From Acanthosepion esculentum (lineage: Eukaryota; Mollusca; Cephalopoda; Sepiida; Sepiidae), in the NCBI GenBank assembly GCA_964036315.1, contig OZ038496.1, forward strand, positions 13,869,622 to 13,933,621: a stretch of 64,000 bases of DNA, written 5' to 3'. The stretch's first letter is position 1, and each line of letters opens with the position of its first letter. Positions 48,953 through 57,975 of this stretch are shown here, piece after piece. The notes beneath the pieces were generated by a model. That model was not told the origin of the DNA. It searched no databases and saw nothing but the letters and a program-made list of their open reading frames with translations. Both the position numbers and the translations under genes were made by a program.

Positions 48953-51900
48953 CTACAGAGTTAAAAGTATTTTAAAAACAAAAAAAAAAACTAGAAAGAG
49001 TGAGAAATAAAAGTTAGAGAGTAAAATAATTTTTTTTTTTTAATCATTTCACCCCAAGCAAGGCAATAATGCCACTAAGATGCCAGGAGTTACTGAGAGT
49101 TAAAGAGAATGAGAACATTTTTGTGAGTTGACAGGACAATAAAAGAACAGGATTTAGGAAGACAAAAGATAGGGATTGATGTTGCATTTAAATTTTTGAT
49201 GCGCGTAGTTGGCAGGGAAGCAAGAAATCAGAAGAGAGTAATATGGAGAGAATGCTTACTGCAATGCCCAAAATAGAAAAAATGCAGAGACACCAAGAAA
49301 TTCCTTTGGAGAAAAGTGTCTCTCTATTACTGTCATCTATTATACGGTATTTAATCAGCAACTGATACCCAAAGGCAAACAACATGCCATACAATGTGCT
49401 CTGGAAAAAGAAAAAAGATATGTATAAATATATAAATAGGTACATATAGAGAGATATGAATAAAAAGAATATGAAAAAAAAAAAGGGGGTGAGGAGAAAT
49501 AAAATACAAGCAATTTTTTTTAGCAATAATGGTTGCCTACTGATAACACGTCCAAATTAATTTTCTTTTTATAAACGTTTAAAACTTACTTCCAAGTAGT
49601 TGCATCGTCCTCACCCATTCCAGCATTTGAAATGCTGATTTTCAACACAGGATGCAACTTCTCCAATATGAAAAGCCTTGTATAATAATACAATCACATA
49701 GTTTCATGCTATGTTTTAAAAAAAAAGGGACATTTATTCAAAAAGCCTGCCTCAATATAAAGAGGTTTATAGTTAGAATTGTTGCATTGCAGAAGAAATT
49801 TTTATTGCAAGTCGGATTAATATTATTGTAACCATATACATATTTACAGGTGAGAGAGAGATTACAACCTGCTGTGACTGAATGACTTGTTAAAGATAAT
49901 AGAAATACTAAGTGTGAAATAGCAAAAGCTTAGAGTCAAGCATATACTTACATATCTATCTAACTGCCAACGGAACCTCCATTCTCGTATAGAATCATCA
50001 GAGGTAACAAATAACGCTTTGAAAGGCCGAGAAAGAAATACTTTCTCAAAAAAGACCTGAAAAAGAATTATCAAAAATGAGAGAAGTCTTTATACACACA
50101 ATCATTTACAAGTTTGTTTTGGTTAATGGCATATCAACGCCTTATGGGACATTTAATGCCAAAATTTAATTTTTCTTGGGATATTTGGTAATTTTTTTTT
50201 TTTTTTTTTTTCACTATTAAAATCTATTGCTGGAAATTTTTACTTGGAAAATGTATTTTCATACTTTCATAGTATTTTGAACGCAGTTTGGGAGTTCACT
50301 AAGCCCCTGGGTCATGGTGGACCTGTGAAGAACAGCATCTATGAGGTGATTCCACACTCCTGAAAACCTCCCAATTAGAGGCCTTGTTGTTGAATGTGGT
50401 TTATCATCATAGTCTGGATGATCCTTTACAAGTTGTTGTTTAATATTATGATACAATCATGTGGCTTCAAAACATGGGCGATCATGGCTCTCCACAATTT
50501 CCTGTCCTTTTTAGCTCTTGGGAAGTTTTGACATTTTGCTATCTCTCCTAAAGCTGTTCAGCCAACCATTTACAAACGTCTGTTACGTAGGTTATGTGAT
50601 AAACTCTGGTATATTCCTGTTTCTTTTCTAAGACAGCTTATGAAAAACGTGATAACATTAATAGTTACTTCAAAGCTGTAAAAAGCATTTCTAAATTTCT
50701 TTGCTCACCTAACCTAACAATGTCAAAACGGTTTGACTTACAGACTAATTTGCTAGAGAGTTAGATCTCTGTAGGTGCTTACACTATTGTAGCCTTGCAT
50801 CCGACTATACTATTTATAACCCTAATTTTTTCTTTTAATCAATCCACCACAAGCAAGGCAATAATGCCACTAAGATGCAAGGGGCGACTGGAATCCAAAA
50901 AGAAGGATTTTTAAAAGGAATTGGAAACCAATCCTAACCAGGAAACAAGGGATAAATGTCTAATTGTGTTCAAAAGACTGGGGAGGGGTGTGAACAGGAC
51001 GATAGGTGAACCTTTCTACTTCTATTGAATTTCCAGCTTAATATAAAACAATGGAAATTAATTTATCTAAGACATTATCCAAATTCAATAATACATTTCT
51101 TTCAAGTTATTAATAAAAAAAAAGAAAAGGAAAAAATGAGTTCTGATTTTAGTACTCAAGACCATATTTTAATAATTCTGCTTTTGTAACTAATGCAAAA
51201 TCTCTTATCAATTAAGTTTGGTTTGTTTTACAACATATCAACCCATTGGGTCATTTGATGCTGAAATTTAATTTTTTTTTTTTCAATAAAGTTTTGTATT
51301 TAAGCAGTCAAAATTTTTTATTTTAAATAGTAAGACTGGTGTTTGTTTTTTTTTTCATTATATTTTTGAAATCAGTTTAATTTCTCTAAAGAACTGAAAT
51401 ATGTAAAGTGAATCAGCATTCTGAAAAAGTTCTTTTAAGTTTCTTGTTCGGTAGGATTTTAAGTGGATTAAATTAAAATTGCTGCAGTTTATCAGTATGT
51501 TTTATGATGTATGGCTCTTGGCATGCCACACATACCAGAGGGTCTTCCTTTTTCTTTTTAAGGATATACGAATTGGTTATGGTAGCATGTCCAATATGGA
51601 GCCTGGACATAATCACTTCTTCTGTCCAAGTTTGCCATTTTTGACGCCATTCTCTTATAGTTGGTTTAATTTCGAACAGTTTATTGTTTGGGCAGGAGTT
51701 CCAGAGGTGCTGCCACTCCTCTCTAATCATTTTACCATATAAAAATGTATTGCTCGTATTTTTGCTATGAAAATGTATTTTAATACTTTCATAGTGTTTG
51801 AGGGTTTTTTCACCATTTACCTATAGCTAGGGCCCTAAAAGGTTCTACCACACCGGGCCAGGGTGGACCTGGAAACAACAACAATTAAGAGGTGGTTCCA

Positions 51901-52175
51901 TGCTCCTCAAAATCTCCAATCTCCTGATCAGAGGTCTTGCTGCCAGATGTAGTTTATTGTCATACCCAGGACTATTAACAATTAAGAAAATATCTTACAG
52001 TAAGTGCTTTTTTATCACTTTAAATATTATTTTTAGTGGATACTCGTATTAAAAATAATAATAATAGAAAAAAAATATTTAAGGACTTAAATTCTTTATT
52101 TGGCAGCATGGGTTGAGTATTCTATAAATATCTTTAAATCCACCCAAAAGCTTATAAAAGTACATCTAAAATAAA

Positions 52176-52215
<40 letters not shown>

Positions 52216-54033
52216 TATTTTAATTGGTCGACCATGGTTGGGATCATTGAGTCAATGTGAATTCCACGATCCTTTCCTTAGCTGCATAATGTGCTTCACC
52301 AGGGTTACAAACAGTTTTGAATTCAGAGTTTTCTTTCTCCTAGGCTGGTTGTCAACCAAGGCTAGAGCCCAGACTGCCACTATCCATTACTCCACCATGC
52401 ATACTATATATAGTTTGTCTGATGACCACAAAAGCATGAAACCCAGAGTCACAAACTCCTATCCATACAACTGAATATGTTAGCTCTATCACTAATATTG
52501 AGCACTTTCCAATATGTTTATATTATAATTTTCAAATAAATTATATTTGCTCTACTCTGTTATTGAGTACTCTTATAAGAATAATATTTTTGGTTATTGG
52601 AATTTATTCCACATACACCCATCCTATACTTGGAGATTATATATATATATCATTCTTGGCACTCCATTTTTTCATTAAACAGTATATTTATTTATTTTCA
52701 CCTACTGGCTTGAATCTTTGAGAAATCTTGTTAAAGAAACATTTGCACTCTTTGGCAGGAATCAAGGTAAATGCTTTCTACTTTTCTCCGATAGGAATTT
52801 TATTTTTCAAGATTAAAATCATGCTATTTTAAAAAGGACATTTTAGAGGCATGACCCATAAGAAAAAAATGAAAAGATTTCTGACTTAATAGATATACAG
52901 TGTTGTTCGCTAAAATCTATTTTCTTTTCCCTTTCGTTCTTTCATTCGTCAAGTCTCCTTTTCTTTTTTGTAATTATTCTTTCTCTCTTTCTTTCGTTCT
53001 TTCTTTTCTGTCAAATTTCTGTGCTGTTCGATAAAAGTGACTCACCTGATTTTTTTTACTAAATGTTCTCTTCTCCAATGAAACGAAAGTTGAGCTAAAT
53101 TCAAAGGATAAGCGATCTAAAATCCGGAGAAGCTTTGAAAGCTCTTTGAATTTAGCAGTAAGTACTGTCAAGCATCCGTTCAGTATAATGTTCTGGGGAT
53201 GCTTTTCTTTTCATGGAACTGGTTTCTTAAAACCTATTGACCAACAGGGACAAGGAGAACAAGAGAATTTTAGAGTCTTGCTTGCTCCCTTCTGCTGAAA
53301 GCGTGCAAATTGACCCCACCAAGCTCATTTTTATGCAGGATAATGCTCCGTCACAAACCAAAATTGATGAAGGAATACTTTGATGAGAAGCAGGTGAGTG
53401 TTATGACATGGCTGCCCCAATCTCCTGACCTCAACCCCATAGAAAACTTACGGAGCATTATAAAGTAGAGGCTCTCGAGAAAGCAGTTGAGCAAAAAAGA
53501 GGATTTGATTGTGAATTTCATATCCGAATGGAATTCAATGCATGGATATGAGATTTGCCAGAACTTAATCAAGTCAAAGCCAAAAAGGGTTGAAAAGGTT
53601 ATTCAAAATAAAGGAGGACCCATAGATTATTAAATATTTCGAACTATATTACCTATTATAAATAAATTAAACCTCTATTATTCTTTATTTCAAGCTGTTC
53701 GATTATGTTTCTATTGATTACTAGTTGCAGGAAATAAGTGAGTCACTTTTTTTGCACAGAGTTTTCCCCTAAATCTCATTCATATCCAAAATTAAAATTA
53801 TCAATAGAATACCTTAGGGTGAGTAAACTTTTTTACTAGGTGGTCGGGAAGGGGTCTTTATATTAGTAAGATTAAAAATTAGTTTGACCCCAAAAACCAG
53901 AGGCAAAAAAATTTTTAAGTAAAAAAAATCAGGTGAGTCCTTTTTTATCGAACAGCACTCTAGTTATATGAACCCTTCTTTTGATCCTATTCAAAGTTTA
54001 CTGCATGGTTAACACCCATCCTATACTTGGAGA

Positions 54034-54100
<67 letters not shown>

Positions 54101-57100
54101 CATTCTAGGCACTCCATTTTTTTCATTAAACAGTATATTTATTTATTTTCACCTACTGGCTTGAATGTTTGAGAAATCTTGTTAAAGAAAAATTTGCATT
54201 CTTCGGCAGGAATCAAGGTAAATGCTTTCTACTTTTCTCTGATAGGAATTTTATTTTTCAAGATTAAAATCATGCTATTTTAAAAAGGACATTTTAGAGG
54301 CATGATCCATACGAAAAAAGAAAAGATTGCTGAATTAATAGATATAGTTATACGAACACTTCTTTTGTTCCTATTCAAAGTTTACTGCATGGCTAACACA
54401 TAAAAGATTAGCTCTTTACCAATAGGTCACTTAAAACTGAATTTAGAAATGAAAAACTTACCTCAGAAAGATAAAATAACGTGATGACAACAGCAAGCAC
54501 CACAAACTTTGAAATCATATAAAGATAATGTAGCAGATTGGCTGAAACAACAACAAAAAGATTTAGTTATTAACAATATTCAATAAAGTCAATGCCTATG
54601 ACATTTAATATAGCAAAGAATCAAAAACAACCTGCTTTGTCAGCAAGAAAGGAAGTTATTTACATTGTTCAGACTGTTGTCTTCATCTTTATTTTCATAT
54701 TCACAATGTTTTGGCCGTTGTACACTTCGGTCTTTTTCAGTTGATATATACTGGAATTTTGAACCGAACCCTTTATTTAGTCCACCGAGGTAGAATTGTT
54801 CTTGTTCCACATACCGTGCCTCTTCTGGATATCTCAGTTTCAGTTATTTCCCTGAGCGTACAACGGCCAAAACATTGTGAATATGACATTAAAGATGAGG
54901 ACAAGAGTCTGAACAATGTTATTTGATGAAGTGGCAAATTTGTTTGCCTACCATTTAACCAATAGAAAACTTAGGGAGCATATTGAACAGGGAGGTTTAC
55001 ATGGTGGATAACAAGAACTTTATGGAAGGCTATACTGGATGCTGTTGTGCAATTAACTTCATATGAAGAAATACAACAGCTGACAAAAACCAATGGATAA
55101 AAGACTTCTGAAGCTACTCTCAGAGCATAGAACATACAGATTAATGTTATTTTTATAAATTTGTTGCTTGCATATGTTTTATACTTATAGTTTTAAATAA
55201 CAATCTATATTGGAGTTACTGTAACTTTGGTAATAGTGTGAAAGTTGTAAAATCTTATAAAATAAATGAAACTGTTGCTACATCAGAAGAATGACTTTTA
55301 GTTTACTATCATTTATAAATCTAAATGACAGTTTACTATCATTTATAAATATAAATGATTTAGTTTACTATCATTCATAAATATAAAGGAAAATATCCTG
55401 CAATGCAAATATTTCTATTAGTTTTGTAAAAATTAGGAAAAACTAAAAGTTTTTAATAATGTAAGAGTTAAGTGAGTGAGTGTGCACACACACACACACA
55501 CATTTTTAACCACTTTTAGTTTTTCCTAAGTTTTAGAAAACTAATGGAAATATTTGCATTGTTAGTATGTGTGTATATACAGTAGCGGCTATAATATAAG
55601 GAACGGAAACAACAAAGACATAAATATGTGTATTACTTAAAAAGTAATGCATGATTAGCAATTAAATTTTTACCGAATAAAGATTAGGGTGTAATGCATA
55701 AATATTATGCAAAGTTACAAAAATTTACATAATAGTTTTTTTTAAATAAAGATTAAATGGAACAAAGGAAATAAGCTACTGGACAAAAGTTAAGGAACGA
55801 TGTTAATAATTTGCATAAACTTTTAATTTACATTGTTAAAAAAACTCGATGGAGCTTTTCAACAACAAGTTAAAAGTTCATTTATCATTAGGGCTTTATT
55901 TTTAAGCAATATGGCAAATTCTACATGCAAAATGCTCTCTTTTGAGGAAAAAAAACTCATTATTGCTATCAAGAAAAAAAGTCAATTTCAGAAATTTCTG
56001 ATATTGTTCATAGGTCTAAAAGTGTCAATCATCGTGTAATTAGCAGGTATAAAACCGATAAAATGTTAGATGCAAAACCAAAAACCGGCAGACCTCCAAA
56101 AACATCGCAAAGAGAAGATCGAAGAATTGTTAGAATATCTACAAAAAACCCTTTTGAAACTGCTACATCAATTGCCCATTAATTTAAAGAAGACACAGAT
56201 AAGATTTCAAGGAAAATAGTTGCTCGCAGGTTAAAAATGCAGGATTGCATGCCCGTATTCCAGCTTCGAAGCCTCTCATTTCAAAGCGAAACCAAAGGGC
56301 ACGCCTGGAGTATGCAAGAGAACAAGTTGTTTGGACTGACGTACAATGGGATACAGTTCATTTCAGTGACGAGTCCAAGTTTACTATAATTGGTTCTGAG
56401 GGCAAAACTTATGTACGCCGTAGAACAGGTGAAAGACTGTCTTCTCAATGTGTCAAGAAAACCGTTAAGTTTGGTGGCGGCAGTGTGATGGTGTGGGGAA
56501 TGATTTAATCTGCAAGAGTTGGCCCTATCATCCGCGTACATGGCAATATCAATGCTGAGATTTACAAAAGACTTCTTCAGCAGCATGTGGTACCAAGATT
56601 ACACCATAATCTTTATGAATCTGCCTATTTTCATTCAGGACAATGCACCTTGCCACAAGGCTCAGAAGGTTATGGCTTTATTTGAAGAAGGAAGAATTGC
56701 CCGAATGAAGTGGCCAGCCCAGAGGCTCGACCTGAATCCAATAGAAAATGTTTGGAAGATAATTGGAGAAAGGGCTCAGAAAAGAAACCCGAAAAACCAG
56801 GATCACCTATGGGAGTTATTGAAAGACGAATGGGAGGGAATTACTGCTGATTTTTGCAAGAAATTAATTAGATCATGTGGTCGACGATGCAGAGAAGTCA
56901 TTGAAAATAAGGGGATGTTTACCAAATATTAATTTTTGTTGATATTTTGTTCACAATCAAGTATTAACAAGATCATTCCTTAACTTTTGTCCAGTAGCTT
57001 ATTTCCTTTGTTCCATTTTATCTTCATTTAAAAAAAAAAACTATTATGTAAATTTTTGTAACTTTGTATAATATTTATGCATTACACCCTAATCTTTATT

Positions 57101-57689
57101 GGGTAAAAATTTAATTGCTAATCATGCATTACTTTTTAAGTAATACACATTTGTATGGCTTTGTTGTTTCCATTCCTTATATTATGTATATTTATATAAA
57201 ATACACATGCAAAAAAGAAAGAAAACGGGGAAAAAAATGAAAATAAAGAAAGAAGAAAAAAGGAAAAAAAAGGTAAAAAAGAAGAAAAAAAGGTAAAAGA
57301 AGAAAAATATGGCAAATTCTACATGCAAAACGCTCTCTTTAGAGGAAAAAAAACTCATTATTGAAAAAGAAGAAAAAAGGAAAAAGAAGAAAAAAGGAAA
57401 AAGAAGAAAAAAGGAAAAAGAAAAAAAAGGAAAAAGAAGAAAAAAAAAGGAAAAAGAAAAAAAAAAAGGAAAAAGAAAAAAAAAAAAGGAACAAAAAGAG
57501 TTAGAGTTAGAGATAGGTGTAATGGTACTCACTCTCAGCTGTAGATTTAGTCACATGTGGCCAGGCTGCCATTGTGATGTAAACAATGATGTACCAAAAG
57601 GAAACTAATGGCACAAAATAGTAAAATTGGTAAGGCCTGTCCATCACAAAACACAGAGTGAATACAAAGCAGTTCAACCGGAATAAAAC
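43627..57689 (-). CDS. CASD1: CASD1 homologue, C-terminal half (7 exons, 5' end outside window)
   Basis: Partial gene for a Golgi multi-spanning membrane protein of the Cas1/CASD1 family. CASD1 of vertebrates transfers acetyl groups to the 9-O position of sialic acid; the family is related to fungal Cas1p and plant RWA proteins, which O-acetylate polysaccharides. Seven exons join in frame: 57533-57689, 54462-54541, 49952-50056, 49260-49400, 46820-46897, 44275-44367 and 43627-43884. Together they give 303 residues and a stop, about the length expected for the C-terminal third to half of a roughly 800-residue protein. Motifs recognised include [49 protein letters not shown] and [11 protein letters not shown], all family hallmarks. 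Several hydrophobic membrane segments alternate with short loops. All introns are GT-AG; they are 2991, 4405, 551, 2362, 2452 and 390 bp. The upstream exons with the luminal domain are not seen before 64000. The substrate in this animal cannot be read from sequence. Confidence 0.95.
44275..44367 (-). CDS. CASD1: CASD1 exon
   Basis: 93 bp, 31 codons, phase 0 at both ends. Acceptor CTTCCTTAG, donor GTAAGT. It encodes [19 protein letters not shown] and then [12 protein letters not shown], one of the most conserved stretches of the family. Confidence 0.96.
45140..46265 (+). repeat. dispersed repeat family E in CASD1 intron, copy 1 (expanded)
   Basis: It starts TTTGGTTTGTTTTACAGCAT and ends with GTGGTTCCTTGCTCCTCAAA...TCGTCTTGCCCAGGAC. 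Between the two ends are diverged TATTGCTGGTAATA words and, at 45425-46000, the 64 bp minisatellite. Related copies at 50115 and 51220 have the same two ends but no minisatellite. All three lie in introns of the same gene. Confidence 0.8.
45425..46000. repeat. 64 bp minisatellite, nine units
   Basis: Units start at 45425 and then every 64 bases, each with TACTGCTGGCAATAATTCTT and CATTGCTAGTAATAGTTTTT. They are nearly identical except for the last unit's end. The unit is itself built from two TTGCTGGTAATA-like halves. Confidence 0.97.
46820..46897 (-). CDS. CASD1: CASD1 exon
   Basis: 78 bp, 26 codons, phase 0 at both ends. Acceptor CTTTTCAG, donor GTAAGT. It encodes [20 protein letters not shown], a loop with two cysteines six residues apart (CSSKPQC), matching a cysteine pair in the vertebrate protein, then the start of the next hydrophobic segment. 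Confidence 0.93.
47138..47333. repeat. microsatellites and a small diverged repeat
   Basis: (TG)n at about 47138-47154 and (TA)n at about 47294-47332. Between them TATTTAAGTAAATGCTCTGTTTATAATAAACAG is shared with about 41705 (also next to TA tracts). Confidence 0.75.
47891..48757. mobile_element. unclassified insertion inside duplication copy 1
   Basis: It is bounded by comparison with the uninterrupted copy at 52500-52515. It begins near ACTAGCAGCATGGCCCGTGC and its right part has CCTGCCTTTTATAGATAGAG followed by a hairpin. The central 48220-48600 part is less AT-rich. No transposase domain was recognised, and exact ends and target duplication were not resolved. Confidence 0.6.
48686..48788. 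repeat. hairpin of ~42 bp arms
   Basis: AATTTATTCGAAAATTATAA, ACATGTTATAAAATCGCT and their inverted counterparts (AGCGATTTTATAACATG, TTATAATTTTCGAATAAATT) surround a loop of roughly 15-20 bases. It lies across the right boundary of the 867 bp insertion. Confidence 0.85.
48880..48947. repeat. (TA)n microsatellite
   Basis: Long alternating TA tract of over 60 bases in a CASD1 intron. Confidence 0.95.
49020..49230 (+). repeat. dispersed repeat family A, copy 3
   Basis: AATCATTTCACCCCAAGCAA, AATGCCACTAAGATGCCAGG, AAAAGAACAGGATTTAGG and GTAGTTGGCAGGGAAGCAAG match the 16536 copy in order. It ends about 30 bp from the donor of the CASD1 exon at 49260. A short further copy is at about 50825-50890. 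Confidence 0.75.
49260..49400 (-). CDS. CASD1: CASD1 exon
   Basis: 141 bp, 47 codons, phase 0 at both ends. Acceptor TTTTTCCAG, donor GTAAGC. It encodes [18 protein letters not shown], a polar stretch ([15 protein letters not shown]) and a second membrane segment [15 protein letters not shown] copy of a dispersed repeat (49020-49230) ends about 30 bp from its donor site. Confidence 0.93.
49952..50056 (-). CDS. CASD1: CASD1 exon
   Basis: 105 bp, 35 codons, phase 0 at both ends. Acceptor TTTTTCAG, donor GTAAGT. It encodes [16 protein letters not shown] and ends in [13 protein letters not shown]. The W-x-FRW-x-LDRY stretch is a family signature. Confidence 0.95.
50115..50425 (+). repeat. dispersed repeat family E, copy 2
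   Basis: TTTTGGTTAATGGCATATCA, TCTATTGCTGGAAATTTTTA, then GGGTCATGGTGGACCTGTGA and GAGGTGATTCCACACTCCTG match copies 1 and 3. Only one pair of TTGCTGG words is present, with no tandem array. Confidence 0.75.
50426..51219. other. intronic DNA, family A and D fragments
   Basis: Family A at 50825-50890 and family D at 50890-51030. The 50470-50760 stretch may be degraded retroelement coding sequence but no motif is clear. Confidence 0.4.
51220..51975 (+). repeat. dispersed repeat family E, copy 3, split by a LINE fragment
   Basis: The left end GTTTGGTTTGTTTTACAACA and right end GAGGTGGTTCCATGCTCCTC...GTCATACCCAGGAC are as in copy 1. The LINE-derived sequence at 51473-51742 lies in the middle. 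Confidence 0.75.
51473..51742 (-). mobile_element. non-LTR retrotransposon, 3' end of ORF2 after RNase H domain
   Basis: The minus-strand frame reads [16 protein letters not shown], then [32 protein letters not shown] and [18 protein letters not shown]-x-IGH-x-x-x-THSYLL followed by a Cys-x-x-Cys and a His is the C-terminal signature of Jockey/I-type LINEs with an RNase H domain. The copy is 5'-truncated and sits in a CASD1 intron, in the same orientation as the gene. Confidence 0.85.
52060..52640. repeat. intronic duplication, copy 2
   Basis: Uninterrupted counterpart of 47469-48885. The junction CACTTTCCAATATGTTTATA marks the site where copy 1 holds the insertion. Confidence 0.88.
52898..53960 (+). 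mobile_element. Tc1-family element, degraded, in CASD1 intron
   Basis: Ends CAGTGTTGTTCGCTAAAATC and (reverse complement of right end) GAGTGCTGTTCGATAAAA, flanked by TA (52896-52897 and 53961-53962). A second copy of the terminal repeat, GTGCTGTTCGATAAAAGTGA, lies inside the left end at about 53022, as if an extra 125 bp CT-rich piece had been inserted between two end sequences. The paralogous duplicate at 54340-54360 (AATAGATATAGTTATACGAA) is the empty site. Confidence 0.92.
53160..53635 (+). pseudogene. Tc1 transposase remnant, C-terminal half
   Basis: Readable pieces in order are [24 protein letters not shown] (second catalytic Asp), [19 protein letters not shown] (catalytic Glu) and [15 protein letters not shown]...[12 protein letters not shown] stop follows the Glu block and frameshifts precede it. 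The N-terminal DNA-binding part and first Asp are missing. Confidence 0.88.
54462..54541 (-). CDS. CASD1: CASD1 exon
   Basis: 80 bp, starting with the last two bases of a codon split by the intron and ending on a codon boundary. Acceptor TTTCAG, donor GTAAGT. It encodes [18 protein letters not shown] and then ITLFYLSE, a membrane segment that leads into the conserved FFEK sequence of the next exon. Confidence 0.93.
54658..54923. repeat. foldback element, copy 3
   Basis: The left arm CATTGTTCAGACTGTTGTCT...CACAATGTTTTGGCCGTTGTAC and right arm GTACAACGGCCAAAACATTG...GAGTCTGAACAATG are inverted copies about 65 bp long. The body has CCACCGAGGTAGAATTGTTC like the other family members. It lies just 5' of the CASD1 exon at 54462 (in its upstream intron). 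Confidence 0.9.
55396..55567. repeat. hairpin element around a (CA)n tract
   Basis: AATGCAAATATTTCTATTAG, then AGGAAAAACTAAAAGT on the left and ACTTTTAGTTTTTCCT, CTAATGGAAATATTTGCATT on the right are inverted copies. The loop contains GTGTGCACACACACACACAC. MITE-like with no ORF. Three tandem copies of AGTTTACTATCATT lie just left of it (55317-55380). Confidence 0.85.
55580..57185 (+). mobile_element. Tc1-family transposon with ~200 bp TIRs, right tip lost
   Basis: It begins CAGTAGCGGCTATAATATAA after TA. Long inverted repeats contain ATAAAGATTAGGGTGTAATG and AGCTACTGGACAAAAGTTAA near the left and their complements near the right. The right end stops after CCTTATATTAT without the terminal CAGTAGCGGC word, so about 12 terminal bases are missing or mutated. 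Confidence 0.92.
55909..56932 (+). pseudogene. Tc1-type transposase, broken
   Basis: It starts [18 protein letters not shown], then loses frame. A readable block has [27 protein letters not shown] (first catalytic Asp) and [11 protein letters not shown]. After a stop and shifts comes [15 protein letters not shown] (second Asp) and [15 protein letters not shown] (Glu), with 34 residues between D and E. It ends [14 protein letters not shown]. The usual PAQSPDLNP block reads PAQRLDLNP. Stops near 56040 and 56507 inactivate it. Confidence 0.93.
57200..57495. repeat. purine-rich array containing a second Tc1 5' fragment
   Basis: Blocks of GAAAAAGG and GAAGAAAAAAGG fill the interval. At 57309-57362 there is a copy of the start of the neighbouring transposase gene (ATGGCAAATTCTACATGC, then CTCATTATTG), matching 55909-55962 at almost every base. 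It lies immediately 3' of the CASD1 exon at 57533 in gene direction. Confidence 0.9.
57533..57689 (-). CDS. CASD1: CASD1 exon (first visible)
   Basis: 157 bp, phase 0 in, ending one base into a codon. Acceptor ...TTCTCAAG, donor GTGAGT. It encodes [17 protein letters not shown] followed by [18 protein letters not shown], two membrane-type segments around the very conserved [12 protein letters not shown] motif. The next exon to the 5' side was not found up to 64000, so the preceding intron is over 6.3 kb. Confidence 0.95.
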
Positions 57690-57856
57690 CTTGAGAACAA
57701 AGAAGAAACATTTTTTTATTCATCAGAATATTTAAAAAGAGAGAAAAAAAAATGGATTAAATTGATAAGGCACATTGTTTATGATAATCATCTAGCACAG
57801 CAATAGTTTGTTAGTTTTTTTTTAAGGGGGCAGCAGTCTTCAAGTCATGAAAGATG

Positions 57857-57972
57857 GCTTATGGCCACATCAAGTTGAAACTGATTCCTGTATAATCACG
57901 TAGTTAAGCAATGTTGAGCTTGGTCAGTACCTAGATGGGTGACTGCTTGAGAATACCAAGTTCCATAAGCTT
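57857..57972 (+). pseudogene. 5S-rRNA-like sequence (pseudogene or SINE head)
   Basis: GCTTATGGCCACATC matches the 5' end of animal 5S rRNA, TAGTTAAGCAATGTTGAGCT its box A region and CCTAGATGGGTGACTGCTTG plus AGAATACC its box C (about 24 of 30 positions against vertebrate 5S from memory, mostly transitions). The ends GCTTATGG and CCATAAGC still pair, as the 5S helix I would. At about 116 bp it is the right length. Divergence and lack of a T-run terminator right after it argue against an active 5S gene. Confidence 0.82.
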
Positions 57973-57975
57973 GGA

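Larger units (their letters stand above)
52616..54404. repeat. tandem duplication of ~390 bp, first copy split by Tc1
   Basis: 52616-52897 plus 53963-54016 equals 54009-54404 in order: CACCCATCCTATACTTGGAG, TTTCACCTACTGGCTTGAAT, CAGGAATCAAGGTAAATGCT, AAGGACATTTTAGAGGCATG, TTAATAGATATA and TATTCAAAGTTTACTGCATG. The second copy has a long TA tract (54042-54098). Confidence 0.9.

Noticed and set aside
57182..57608. 100-116 codon frames on both strands
   Set aside because: Translation of the purine array; the start is a copied fragment of a Tc1 gene.
57857..57972. Functional 5S rRNA gene
   Set aside because: Too many changes in the internal promoter and no T-run terminator directly downstream; kept as a pseudogene or SINE head.
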